DNA of 64,000 nucleotides. It comes from JAFGBI01 sp964454025. GTDB lineage: Bacteria > Myxococcota_A > Polyangia > Polyangiales > Polyangiaceae. Numbering within the stretch: position 1 is the first letter of the stretch; every line of letters starts with the position of its first letter. The translations under genes and the position numbers were made by a program. The stretch covers positions 13,998 to 77,997 of the forward strand of contig CAYVRP010000027.1 in the NCBI GenBank assembly GCA_964454025.1, given 5' to 3'. The notes under the pieces are model-generated. The model was given only the letters and a program-made list of their open reading frames with translations, was not told the origin of the DNA and ran no database searches. Shown here piece after piece: positions 53,498 through 61,008 of this stretch.

Positions 53498-54160
53498 TCA
53501 GAGCCGATCGAGCAGGGGCGCGAGGGGCGCCGCGAGATCGCGGGGATCGGACGCGCGAGGCACCTCGACCACCACCGTCCCCGGGGAGCACCGCGCGATG
53601 GCGGCGGCGTTCGTGCCGGTCGAACCATCGCGCGCGGCGGCGGCGGAGAGGACGACGCCGGCGAGCGGCAGCGCGGCGGTGGTGAGGGCGCCGAGGACGA
53701 GGCGGGTCTGGTTGATGGCGCCGAGACGCTCGGCGGCGACCACGAGCACCCGGGCGTCGAGCGCGCGCGCGAGATCGGTGAGGTCCCGCTCCCAGGTGAG
53801 CGGCGTCAGTAGACCGCCGGCGCCCTCGACCAGCGCGAGCTCGGCGCCGGCGGCGAGCGCGCGCACGCGGCGAGCCAGCTCCTCGAGATCGAGGTGCACG
53901 CCGGCGCGATCCGCGGCCTCCGCGGGGGCCAGGGGCGCGGGGAGCCGGACCAGCGCGTGCACCGGGTCGGGCTGCCCGGTCGCGGCGGCGCGCAGCGCCC
54001 CGTCCTCGCCGGCCGCGGGCGGCCCGGGGCACCCGCTCTCGATCGGCTTGATCGCCATCACCCGGACGCTGCGAGCCGAGAGCGCGAGCGCGAGGGCGCA
54101 GCCGACGAAGGTCTTGCCGACCCCCGTGTCGGTGCCGGTGATCACGAGCGTCGAGGGCAT
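53498..54160 (-). CDS. bioD: dethiobiotin synthetase
   Basis: 220 residues. ATP-dependent enzyme that closes the ureido ring of dethiobiotin from diaminopelargonic acid, the penultimate biotin step. P-loop TGTDTGVGKTFVGCAL near residue 8, then KPIESGC, the acid-rich VEGAGGLLTPL and VVAAERLGAINQTRL, all typical. It is isolated from other bio genes, which must lie elsewhere. The ATG at 54160 places the P-loop at the standard distance. Confidence 0.96.
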   Translation of the reverse strand: MPSTLVITGTDTGVGKTFVGCALALALSARSVRVMAIKPIESGCPGPPAAGEDGALRAAATGQPDPVHALVRLPAPLAPAEAADRAGVHLDLEELARRVRALAAGAELALVEGAGGLLTPLTWERDLTDLARALDARVLVVAAERLGAINQTRLVLGALTTAALPLAGVVLSAAAARDGSTGTNAAAIARCSPGTVVVEVPRASDPRDLAAPLAPLLDRL

Positions 54161-54219
54161 GCGCCTGGGGCAGCCATCGCACGGCCGCCGCGGCCCTTCA
54201 AGCTCGCGGCGCCGCGCCG

Positions 54220-56145
54220 TCAGAAGCGCGCCTCGAGGCCCGCCTCGACCAGGTGCTGCACGAACTGCCGGTCGTCGTAGTCGAAGGCGTGGTCGGGATC
54301 GTCCGGGTCGTAGGCGACGTTCGAGCGGCTGGCGAGCAGCGCGTACTCGGCCGAGAGGGCCAGGCGGCCGGCCCGATCGAGCGAAACCTCCACCTCGGCG
54401 CCGCCGCGGACGCGCAGGTCGCGACGGGTCTTGCTGCTCTGGACCCAGAGCTGCCGCGCGCCAGGTCCGGCGGCGAGGATGCCGCTCTCATCGAGGTACG
54501 TGCGGCCCTCCACGCCGCCGGAGAGCCCGAACGACCAGCGAAGGCCCGGCGACCAGGTGACGTCCAGGAGTCCGCCCGGCATGAGGTACGATAGTGGGAT
54601 CCGGTAGAGCGCCCCCTCGCAGGTCGATCCGGCCGCGCCCGCGCCGCTCACCAGGGCGTCGCAGGCGGGGTAGTCGGCGGCGGCGATCGTGCGCACCACC
54701 GTCCCCGCCTGCACCGCGCGCAGCCGGGCCCCGAAGCCGAGCGTGAAGTCCCCCCGCTCCACGAGCTCCAGCAGCGCGACGTCCTCGCGCGCCCCGGTGA
54801 GCGCGTCGTCCTCGTCGAAGCCGTGGACGGCGCGCGCCCCGAGGTCGAGCCGGGTCCGGGCCCTCGCGCCGGTCCGGAGCTCCGCGCGCCAGGCGCCGCC
54901 GTTCTCCCAGACGAACGGCGTGACCGCCTCGAGCCCGTCGAGCATCAGAGCCGACAGCGCCGTGAGCCGAAACCGCAGGCGCCTCGACCGCGCCAGGTAC
55001 AGGTGCGCGGCCACCTGGTGCGCCTGCAGGCTGAGCTCGCGCACGCTCGGCTCGAGCAGGGCGTACAGGCTCGGCGTGTACTCGCCGCGGAGCGCGGCGC
55101 GCCGCCCGAGCCGCCCGGTGTAGCCCAGGGCGCCGTAGGCCGAGAGCGCGGCGCTGCCCTCCGGGGTCGCCGACGGGGACAGCCCGCTCACCTCGATCGA
55201 CCCGGACTGCGCGGGGTTCGAGTCGAAGCCGCCGCCGACGTAGAGCGCCCCGGAGGCGCCGGACGGCGGGAGCGGGTCGAGCGCGGCCAGGGTCGCGCGC
55301 GCCCATCGCGCTGCGTCGCCGTCGAAACCCAGGCTCAGCGCGCGCTCGAGGTCGCGCCGCGCCGCCTCGTCCTCGCGCGCCGCGAGCTCGATCTCGGCGC
55401 GCTTGGCGTACAGCTCCGGGTCGGCCGGCGACAGCGCGATCGCCGCGTCGATGTGCACCCGCGCCGCGGCGGGATCGCCGAGCGCGAGGTGCGCGGCGGC
55501 GAGCCCGAAGCGCACGTCGGTGAGGTCGCGAGGCGAGAGCGCGTCCGGCCGGGCCAGGAGCGCCGAGAGGAGGACCGCGGCTCGCCCGGGAGCGCCGCCG
55601 CTGAGCGCTGCCGCCGCGTCGCGGAGCTGCGCGGCGAGGTCGCTCGCCGCCGCCGCGCGGTCGAGGCGGTCGAGCTCGCCCTTGAGCTCCGCCCGCCGGG
55701 TCTCCACCTCGGCGTCGCCGGGGCCCGCCGCGGCGAGGTGACGACGCGCGTCGGCGGGCCGCCCGTCACGGACCGCCGCCAGCCCGGCGTCGAGCCAGGC
55801 GAGCGCGGACGACGCGGGGTCGAGCTGCGCGCTCCGGACGAACGCCGCCTCCGCCTCGGCGTGGCGCCCCAGCTCGAAGAAGCAAGACGCGAGGTTGAAC
55901 TCGAGCGCGGCCCGCTCGGTGTCGGCGGTCGCGAGCGCGAGCGCCTTCGCGAATTCCGCCGCCGCGGCCGCGAATTCTCGCTGCTCGAAGAGGGCGGTGG
56001 CCCGGCGGGCGTGCTCCGCCAGCGCCGCCCGCGGCTCCACCGCGGCGGGCGGCACCGCCTCGGCTGTCGACGGCGTCGCCCCCTCGGGAGGCGGCGCCTC
56101 CTGGGCGCGGGCGGCGGCGACTACGAGCGTCGCCGTGGCGGCCAC
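54220..56145 (-). CDS. TPR protein with C-terminal outer-membrane barrel
   Basis: 641 residues from a GTG. Residues about 35-260 are tetratricopeptide repeats (ATALFEQREFAAAAAEFAKAL, NLASCFFELGRHAEAEAAFV). From about 290 a beta-barrel follows (GALYVGGGFDSNPAQSG, ALRGEYTPSLYALLEP, ending AGLEARF with terminal Phe). The design recalls PgaA or surface lipoprotein-assembly (Slam-like) proteins, in which periplasmic repeats feed an outer-membrane pore. The true start may be further upstream: the preceding in-frame codons (RQRWRTAAIAVAATATLVV) make a better signal peptide than the GTG alone. Third gene of the sigma/anti-sigma operon. Confidence 0.83.
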   Translation of the reverse strand: MAATATLVVAAARAQEAPPPEGATPSTAEAVPPAAVEPRAALAEHARRATALFEQREFAAAAAEFAKALALATADTERAALEFNLASCFFELGRHAEAEAAFVRSAQLDPASSALAWLDAGLAAVRDGRPADARRHLAAAGPGDAEVETRRAELKGELDRLDRAAAASDLAAQLRDAAAALSGGAPGRAAVLLSALLARPDALSPRDLTDVRFGLAAAHLALGDPAAARVHIDAAIALSPADPELYAKRAEIELAAREDEAARRDLERALSLGFDGDAARWARATLAALDPLPPSGASGALYVGGGFDSNPAQSGSIEVSGLSPSATPEGSAALSAYGALGYTGRLGRRAALRGEYTPSLYALLEPSVRELSLQAHQVAAHLYLARSRRLRFRLTALSALMLDGLEAVTPFVWENGGAWRAELRTGARARTRLDLGARAVHGFDEDDALTGAREDVALLELVERGDFTLGFGARLRAVQAGTVVRTIAAADYPACDALVSGAGAAGSTCEGALYRIPLSYLMPGGLLDVTWSPGLRWSFGLSGGVEGRTYLDESGILAAGPGARQLWVQSSKTRRDLRVRGGAEVEVSLDRAGRLALSAEYALLASRSNVAYDPDDPDHAFDYDDRQFVQHLVEAGLEARF

Positions 56146-56201
56146 GGCGATCGCTGCCGTCCGCCAACGCTGTCGCCCCAGGCCCGAACGCCGCGATCCG
56201 T

Positions 56202-57026
56202 TCAGCGCGGACCTCCCGCTTCCTCCCCCGCACGCTCCCGGCGCTGCTCCGCGCCCTCCCCCGCCTGGCGAGCGCGCTCACGCTGCTGCTCTCGCTCGCG
56301 ACGGGCGGCGTCCGCGGCGTCCTCCGCCGCGCGCTCCCCGGTCGTCGCGGCCACGCCCGCGCGAGCTCTCGCCGCGTCGCCGGAGTGGATCCCGGCGGCG
56401 TCACGCAGCGCTCCCCCGGCCGGGTCGCGGTTGGTCGCCGTGCCGGTGGCGTCGCTCGCGCCGACGCTCATGCGGACGCGCCCGAGCGCGAGGGGGGGCT
56501 CGGCCTCGCTGACGGCGCTCGACGCTGGCTCCGCGACCGGCTCCTCCGCCCGCGGCTCCGGCACCGGCTGGTCAGCGCGCGATCCCTCGGGGACGGCCGC
56601 GCGCGCGGCGCCGGGACGCGGCCGGGCCTCGCGCTCCGGCGGCGGAACGGGCGTGGCCTCCGGCGCAACGCCGTCCGCAGGCGGCTCGGCCTCGACTGCC
56701 GCCGGCGAGCCTCGCGCTGGCCCTGCAGGGGGCGCGGCGCGCTCCCCCACCCCGTGCGGCGCCGCGACCGCCGGCGCCGGGCGCGGCGCGGGGCGCGAGG
56801 CCGCCCAGAAACCGACGCCCGCCAGCGCCCCGGTCGGGACCAGCACCGCAGCCACCGTCCACAGGGTGCGCCGCGCGGTCCAGCGCCGAGCCGAGGTGAG
56901 CTGCCGCACGGGCGGGGGCTCTTCCGCGAGGCGGGCCCACAGGCGCTCCTCGAAGGCTCCGTCCGGCGGCGCGACGCGCAGGCCGCGCAGGCGCTCGACG
57001 AGCTCGGCTTCGGATGAGGGGATCAT
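56202..57026 (-). CDS. membrane-bound putative anti-sigma factor
   Basis: 274 residues. The cytoplasmic N-terminus (about 1-50) has VERLRGLRVAPPDGAFEERLWARL, then one membrane helix (TLWTVAAVLVPTGALAGVGFWAA) and a long Pro/Ala/Glu-rich periplasmic part ending in a charged helix (RREREQQRERARQAGEGAE). No zinc (ZAS) motif is seen. Position after an ECF sigma gene with an ATGA overlap is the evidence for anti-sigma function; sequence alone is weak. Its periplasmic tail probably senses the envelope signal. Confidence 0.75.
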   Translation of the reverse strand: MIPSSEAELVERLRGLRVAPPDGAFEERLWARLAEEPPPVRQLTSARRWTARRTLWTVAAVLVPTGALAGVGFWAASRPAPRPAPAVAAPHGVGERAAPPAGPARGSPAAVEAEPPADGVAPEATPVPPPEREARPRPGAARAAVPEGSRADQPVPEPRAEEPVAEPASSAVSEAEPPLALGRVRMSVGASDATGTATNRDPAGGALRDAAGIHSGDAARARAGVAATTGERAAEDAADAARREREQQRERARQAGEGAEQRRERAGEEAGGPR

Positions 57027-57661
57027 GCGGCGGGCCTTCCTGAACGATTGGACGGAGCCGGGGTCGATTGCGTTCCCGCCGCCGGCGGCACGCTGACGCC
57101 CTCCTCCTCGGCGGTGAGCGCCGCCGCGAGCTTGGCGCGCGCCCGCGAGAGCCGGGAGCGGACGGTCCCGATGGGCACCCCCTCGACGGTCGCGACCTGC
57201 TCGTACGACATCCCCTCGATGTCGCACAGCACGACCGGGATCCGGAACTCCGGCTCCAGGGCACGCACCGCCCGCCACAGGCGCTCGACCTCCTGCTTGT
57301 GCGCGGTGAGCTCCTCCTGGCTCTCGGCGTCCTCGGCGGCGCCCACCTGTTCACCGAGCTCCTGCTCCCGCGCGCGCGCGGTGCCTTGACGCCCGCGGCG
57401 GGAGTCGATGAAGACCGAGCGAGCGAGGGTGTAGAGCCAGGTCGAGAGGGACGACCGCCCCTCGAACCCCCCGATGGAGCGGTAGGCCTTGAGGAGCACC
57501 TCCTGGGCGAGATCGTCGGCGTCGGCCCAGTTGCCGGCGAACGAGAACGCGAAGCGGCGCACGCTGTCGAGGTGCGGCCGGACGAGCTGCTGAAACGCGG
57601 CCCGGTCACCACGCCGAGCCCGCTCGACGAGGTCGTGATCACGGGCAGCGAACAAGCGCAT
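57023..57661 (-). CDS. ECF RNA polymerase sigma factor (RpoE-like)
   Basis: 212 residues. Region 2: DRAAFQQLVRPHLDSVRRFAF, NWADADDLAQEVLLKAYRSI and SLSTWLYTLARSVFIDSRR. Region 4: LEPEFRIPVVLCDIEGMSYEQVA and PIGTVRSRLSRARAKL. This is a textbook ECF factor and closer to RpoE than the one at 12417. A Ser/Pro-rich tail of about 25 residues follows. Its stop overlaps the anti-sigma start. Upstream lies a 216-bp gap before the divergent gene at 57878, which may be a target. Confidence 0.96.
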   Translation of the reverse strand: MRLFAARDHDLVERARRGDRAAFQQLVRPHLDSVRRFAFSFAGNWADADDLAQEVLLKAYRSIGGFEGRSSLSTWLYTLARSVFIDSRRGRQGTARAREQELGEQVGAAEDAESQEELTAHKQEVERLWRAVRALEPEFRIPVVLCDIEGMSYEQVATVEGVPIGTVRSRLSRARAKLAAALTAEEEGVSVPPAAGTQSTPAPSNRSGRPAA

Positions 57662-57877
57662 GTTCGACGAGGCCGGCGGCCTTGGAGTTCCCCGAACCGG
57701 GGCCGAGCATAGCCGCCGGGGTCGGGCGCCGCCAGCGAAGCGCTCGATTTCCGCGGCTTTGGCCGCAGAGAAGGACGGCGCTGCACGCGAGCGATCCCCC
57801 GCGCGGAACTCGAGCTCGGGACATCTCGTCGGACGGCCAGCTCACGACGCCGTGGGCCGAGACACAAGGAGCTAGCG

Positions 57878-58726
57878 ATGCGCAAGACTACGATGACGAT
57901 GACCACCCTCACGATGGCCGTCTGCCTCGGCGTCCTCGGCACGGCTCAGGCCGCGCCCGACGCGGCGGGCACGGCGAGTGCCGACCGGACGCAGGACCGC
58001 ACGGCAGTGGCCGAGGCGGCCGGAGCGACGGCCCAGACCGGCGACGCGGTCAAGGCCCAGCAGGGCGACGCCGTCGAGGCCCAGACCGGTGAACCCGTGA
58101 AGGCCCAGCAGGGCGACGCCGTGATGACCCAGAAGGGTGACGCGGCGGCGGCGAAGCAGGCGGCCAAGGCCGAGAAGAAGGCCGCCAAGGCCGCCAAGAA
58201 GGCCGCCAAGGCCGAGGCCAAGGCCCAGAAGCTCCAGAAGATGGCGCAGGCCGACCCCGAGGGCGCGGCGAAGACGGCCGCCAAGGCGGAGAAGAAGGCC
58301 CAGGAGAAGGCCGCCGCGGCCAAGGCCGCGGCCGAAGCGGCCAAGCAGGCCAAGGCGAAGGCCGAAGGTGACGCGGCGAAGCAAGCCAAGGCCGAAGGCG
58401 CCGGCGACGGAGCGAAGCAGGCCAACGCCCAGGGGTCGGGCGCGGCCGCGGCGGGCCAGCGTTCGGACGGGAACGACGCGCTGCGCAAGGCTTCTCGCGC
58501 GGACGCCGCCGGCGAGGGCGAGCGAGGCGAGGGCGCGACCGCCGCCGAGCGGCGCGAGCGCGACCGCACCTCGACGCGCACCGAGACGATGACCGAGCAG
58601 CGCGAACAGCGGCGCGACGCCGCCGCTGGGGCTCGCGAAGGGCGCGCCGCGGGCGATGCGGGCGCGGCCGGCAGCGACGGCGCAACGGGCAGCGACAGTG
58701 GTTCACGTGCGGGGGCGGGCCGCTGA
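57878..58726 (+). CDS. secreted Lys/Ala-rich coiled protein with Gln-Gly repeats
   Basis: 282 residues. Signal peptide (LTMAVCLGVLGTAQA) with AAGGAG before the ATG. Residues about 45-90 carry a repeat of the form KAQQGDAVEAQTGEPV. About 90-170 is almost only Lys, Ala and Glu (KKAAKAAKKAAKAEAKA), a highly basic helix like histone H1 or TolA stalks. The remainder is Gly/Ser/Arg-rich. A basic exported helix could bind DNA, polysaccharide or the outer surface of the cell wall; nothing catalytic is visible. It is divergent from the sigma-factor operon and so may belong to its regulon. Confidence 0.82.
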   Translation: MRKTTMTMTTLTMAVCLGVLGTAQAAPDAAGTASADRTQDRTAVAEAAGATAQTGDAVKAQQGDAVEAQTGEPVKAQQGDAVMTQKGDAAAAKQAAKAEKKAAKAAKKAAKAEAKAQKLQKMAQADPEGAAKTAAKAEKKAQEKAAAAKAAAEAAKQAKAKAEGDAAKQAKAEGAGDGAKQANAQGSGAAAAGQRSDGNDALRKASRADAAGEGERGEGATAAERRERDRTSTRTETMTEQREQRRDAAAGAREGRAAGDAGAAGSDGATGSDSGSRAGAGR

Positions 58727-59131
58727 TCCCGCTCGCAGATCTCGCCGAAGGCGGTCCTGCTCCGCGCCTCTTCGTCGCGTCTCCCCACGCGGCGGGGGGC
58801 CGCGGAGCAGCGCCGCCTCTGGCACCTGGCTTTCCGTGTGTCCGCCCCTCCCACACGGAGTGGGGTCGGCCCCGTGCGTTGTCCCCGGCGCACGTGGGCC
58901 GGCCCCACGCGCTTGCCGCCGTCAGGAGTGCGGGGCGGTGATGGGGGACGGAGGAGGGTAACCTCCACGTCGGTCGATGGGGAGAGGCGCAGGGGACATG
59001 ACCCTACAGCCCAGCCGCGCGGCGGCGAGGAAGTGCGCGCAGGCTCGAGCGGGTTCCGGCGACGCCGATGAACGACATCGGGTCGCGTGGTGTATTTCGT
59101 CAGTCACATCAACCAAGGGAGGAAGGGCAGC
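58727..59131. other. 405-bp intergenic region with two adjacent hairpins
   Basis: CCGTGTG/CACACGG (58834-58840 and 58852-58858) forms a 7-bp stem. Two bases on, a 19-bp arm (58860-58878, GTGGGGTCGGCCCCGTGCG) pairs with a 20-bp arm (58889-58908) around a 10-bp loop with one bulge and one G-T type mismatch. No T-run follows. GGAGG...CCTCC at 58950-58966 gives a third small stem. The ribosome site GGAGG before 59132 is at about 59118. No gene is supported. Confidence 0.55.
58834..58908. terminator. tandem strong hairpins, terminator or RNA structure
   Basis: The second stem (58860-58908) is unusually long for this window. It lies about 130 bp after the stop of the gene ending at 58726. Without a T-tract it could be a transcript-end structure, an mRNA stabiliser or part of a small RNA. 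Confidence 0.4.
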
Positions 59132-60949
59132 ATGACGCTTCGTATCCGACACACCATCGCTACGGTGGGCTCGCTCGCCATGGCGGTGCTCCTCGTCCAG
59201 TGCGGCAGCAAGGACGACAGCGACACCGACCGCGCGACCCCTGGCGGGACCGGCGGCGAGGTCGCGGGGGCTGCGGGTGAGGGCGAGAGCACAGGCGGCT
59301 TGCGCACCGGCGGGACCGGCGGGCGCACCGGCGGCACAGCCGGGACGGGCGGCGCCGGCACCAGCGACGCCGGCACGGCCGGCGAGAGCGAGGCCGCCGG
59401 CGGCGCGAGCACCGCCGGAACCGGCAACACGGGGACCGCGGGCGAGAGCGCGGCGTCCGGCGGCGCAAGCGACGCCGGCACGGCCGGCGAGAGCGAAACC
59501 GCCGGCACGGGCAACGCCGAGGTAGGCGGCGCGGCGGGCGAGCAGGAGGGTGCGGGAGCGCCTGGCTCGGGCGGCGCGCCGAGCGGCGGCACCGCGACCG
59601 GCGGACTCGGCGGGACGACCACCGGCGGCGCCACCGCGGGCGGCGCGGCGGGCGAGGGCGGCGCCGGCGATGAGCCACCGGTGGAGTGCGGCGCGATCGG
59701 CGAGAGCTGCTGCGAGGGCGACGTGTGCACCTCCGCGCTGACCGTCTGCACGGCCCGCGACGTGTGCGCGGCGTGCGGGACCGCGGGCAGGATCTGCTGC
59801 GCGGACGGCGTCTGCGCCGAGGCCGGCACCACCTGTGGCGACTCCAACACCTGCGAGGCCTGCGGCACCGCGGGGGCCCAATGCTGCCCCGGCGTCGGCT
59901 GCAGCGACGGATCCTGCTGCGTGGGCGGGCTCTGCATCGCCGAGGACAGCTCCTGCGGCGCGGACCTCGGCGCCTGCGTGGACGGCTCCTGCGCCAACTG
60001 CGGCGGCGCCGGCGAGGACTGCTGCGACGGGAGCTGCGAGGGCGGTCTGCTCTGCGCCGACGGGACCTGCAGCGCCTGCGGCGCGAGCGGGGAGATCTGC
60101 TGCGCCGGCGACACCTGCGACGCGGGGCTCCTGTGCCAGGACGGAGCCTGCACGGACTGCGGCGCGCTCGGCGAAGCGTGCTGCAGCGGCGGCCTCTGTG
60201 ACGGGGCCGGCGGGGCCTGCAGCACGGGCGACGTCTGCGTCGCCTGCGGGGAGCCCGGCGAGGCCTGCTGCGACGACGGCGCCTGCGCGGATGGGGCGAC
60301 GTGCACCGGCGGGGTCTGCGTCCTCTGCGGCGGTGGAGGCCAGCGCTGCTGCCCGGGCGACGCCTGCAACGACGCCGGCTGCTGCGTGGGGAACCTCTGC
60401 ATCAGCGAGGACCAGTCCTGCGGCGAGGACCTCGGGACCTGCACCGACGGCGCCTGCTCGGGCTGCGGCGCCGCGGGCCAGCCCTGCTGCGACGGGAGCT
60501 GCACCGCGGGCCTGGTCTGCACCGACGGCGTCTGCGGGGACTGCGGCGGCGCTGGCGAGCCCTGCTGCGCGGACGCCACCTGCGAGGCCGAGCTGACCTG
60601 CGACGTCCGCGACACGAACACCTGCGTCGTCTGCGGAGCCGCCGGCGAGCCCTGCTGCGCGGTGGACGGCGCGCTGGTCTGCGACGCAGGCCTGGACTGT
60701 GACCGGTCCGGTGGCTTCGTCTGCACCGCCTGCGGGAACGAGGACGGCGCCGAATGCTGCGAGCCGCCCGCGGAGGCGTGCAGCGTCGGCGTGTGCATCG
60801 AGGGGACGTCATCCGCCACCTGCCGGACGACCTGCGGTGACGTGGACCAGCCCTGCTGCAGCGCCGGCGGCGCCGGCCTCGGCGGCCTCTGCGCCGACGG
60901 CCTGAGCTGCACGGGGGCGGGGACCAACCGCACCTGCCAGGCGGACTAG
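59132..60949 (+). CDS. cysteine-repeat lipoprotein
   Basis: 605 residues. Lipobox in VLLVQCGS, then about 165 residues of Gly/Thr/Glu linker (GGTGG, AGESEAAGG). From about 188 to the end there are roughly a dozen repeats of 25-35 residues of the form CGxxGExCCxGxxCxxGLxCxxGxCxxC, with over 90 cysteines. Comparable dickkopf-like or cysteine-rich repeats occur in surface lipoproteins of Polyangia. Each unit would form its own disulfide knot, giving a stiff rod outside the cell. No enzymatic residues can be named. GGAGG lies 14 bp before the ATG. Stands alone. Confidence 0.9.
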   Translation: MTLRIRHTIATVGSLAMAVLLVQCGSKDDSDTDRATPGGTGGEVAGAAGEGESTGGLRTGGTGGRTGGTAGTGGAGTSDAGTAGESEAAGGASTAGTGNTGTAGESAASGGASDAGTAGESETAGTGNAEVGGAAGEQEGAGAPGSGGAPSGGTATGGLGGTTTGGATAGGAAGEGGAGDEPPVECGAIGESCCEGDVCTSALTVCTARDVCAACGTAGRICCADGVCAEAGTTCGDSNTCEACGTAGAQCCPGVGCSDGSCCVGGLCIAEDSSCGADLGACVDGSCANCGGAGEDCCDGSCEGGLLCADGTCSACGASGEICCAGDTCDAGLLCQDGACTDCGALGEACCSGGLCDGAGGACSTGDVCVACGEPGEACCDDGACADGATCTGGVCVLCGGGGQRCCPGDACNDAGCCVGNLCISEDQSCGEDLGTCTDGACSGCGAAGQPCCDGSCTAGLVCTDGVCGDCGGAGEPCCADATCEAELTCDVRDTNTCVVCGAAGEPCCAVDGALVCDAGLDCDRSGGFVCTACGNEDGAECCEPPAEACSVGVCIEGTSSATCRTTCGDVDQPCCSAGGAGLGGLCADGLSCTGAGTNRTCQAD

Positions 60950-61008
60950 CGTAGGCCCGGCGACGCCGCGCCCGGCCGGTCCGGACGCGGCGCCCGCCCC
61001 GCGCGGGC

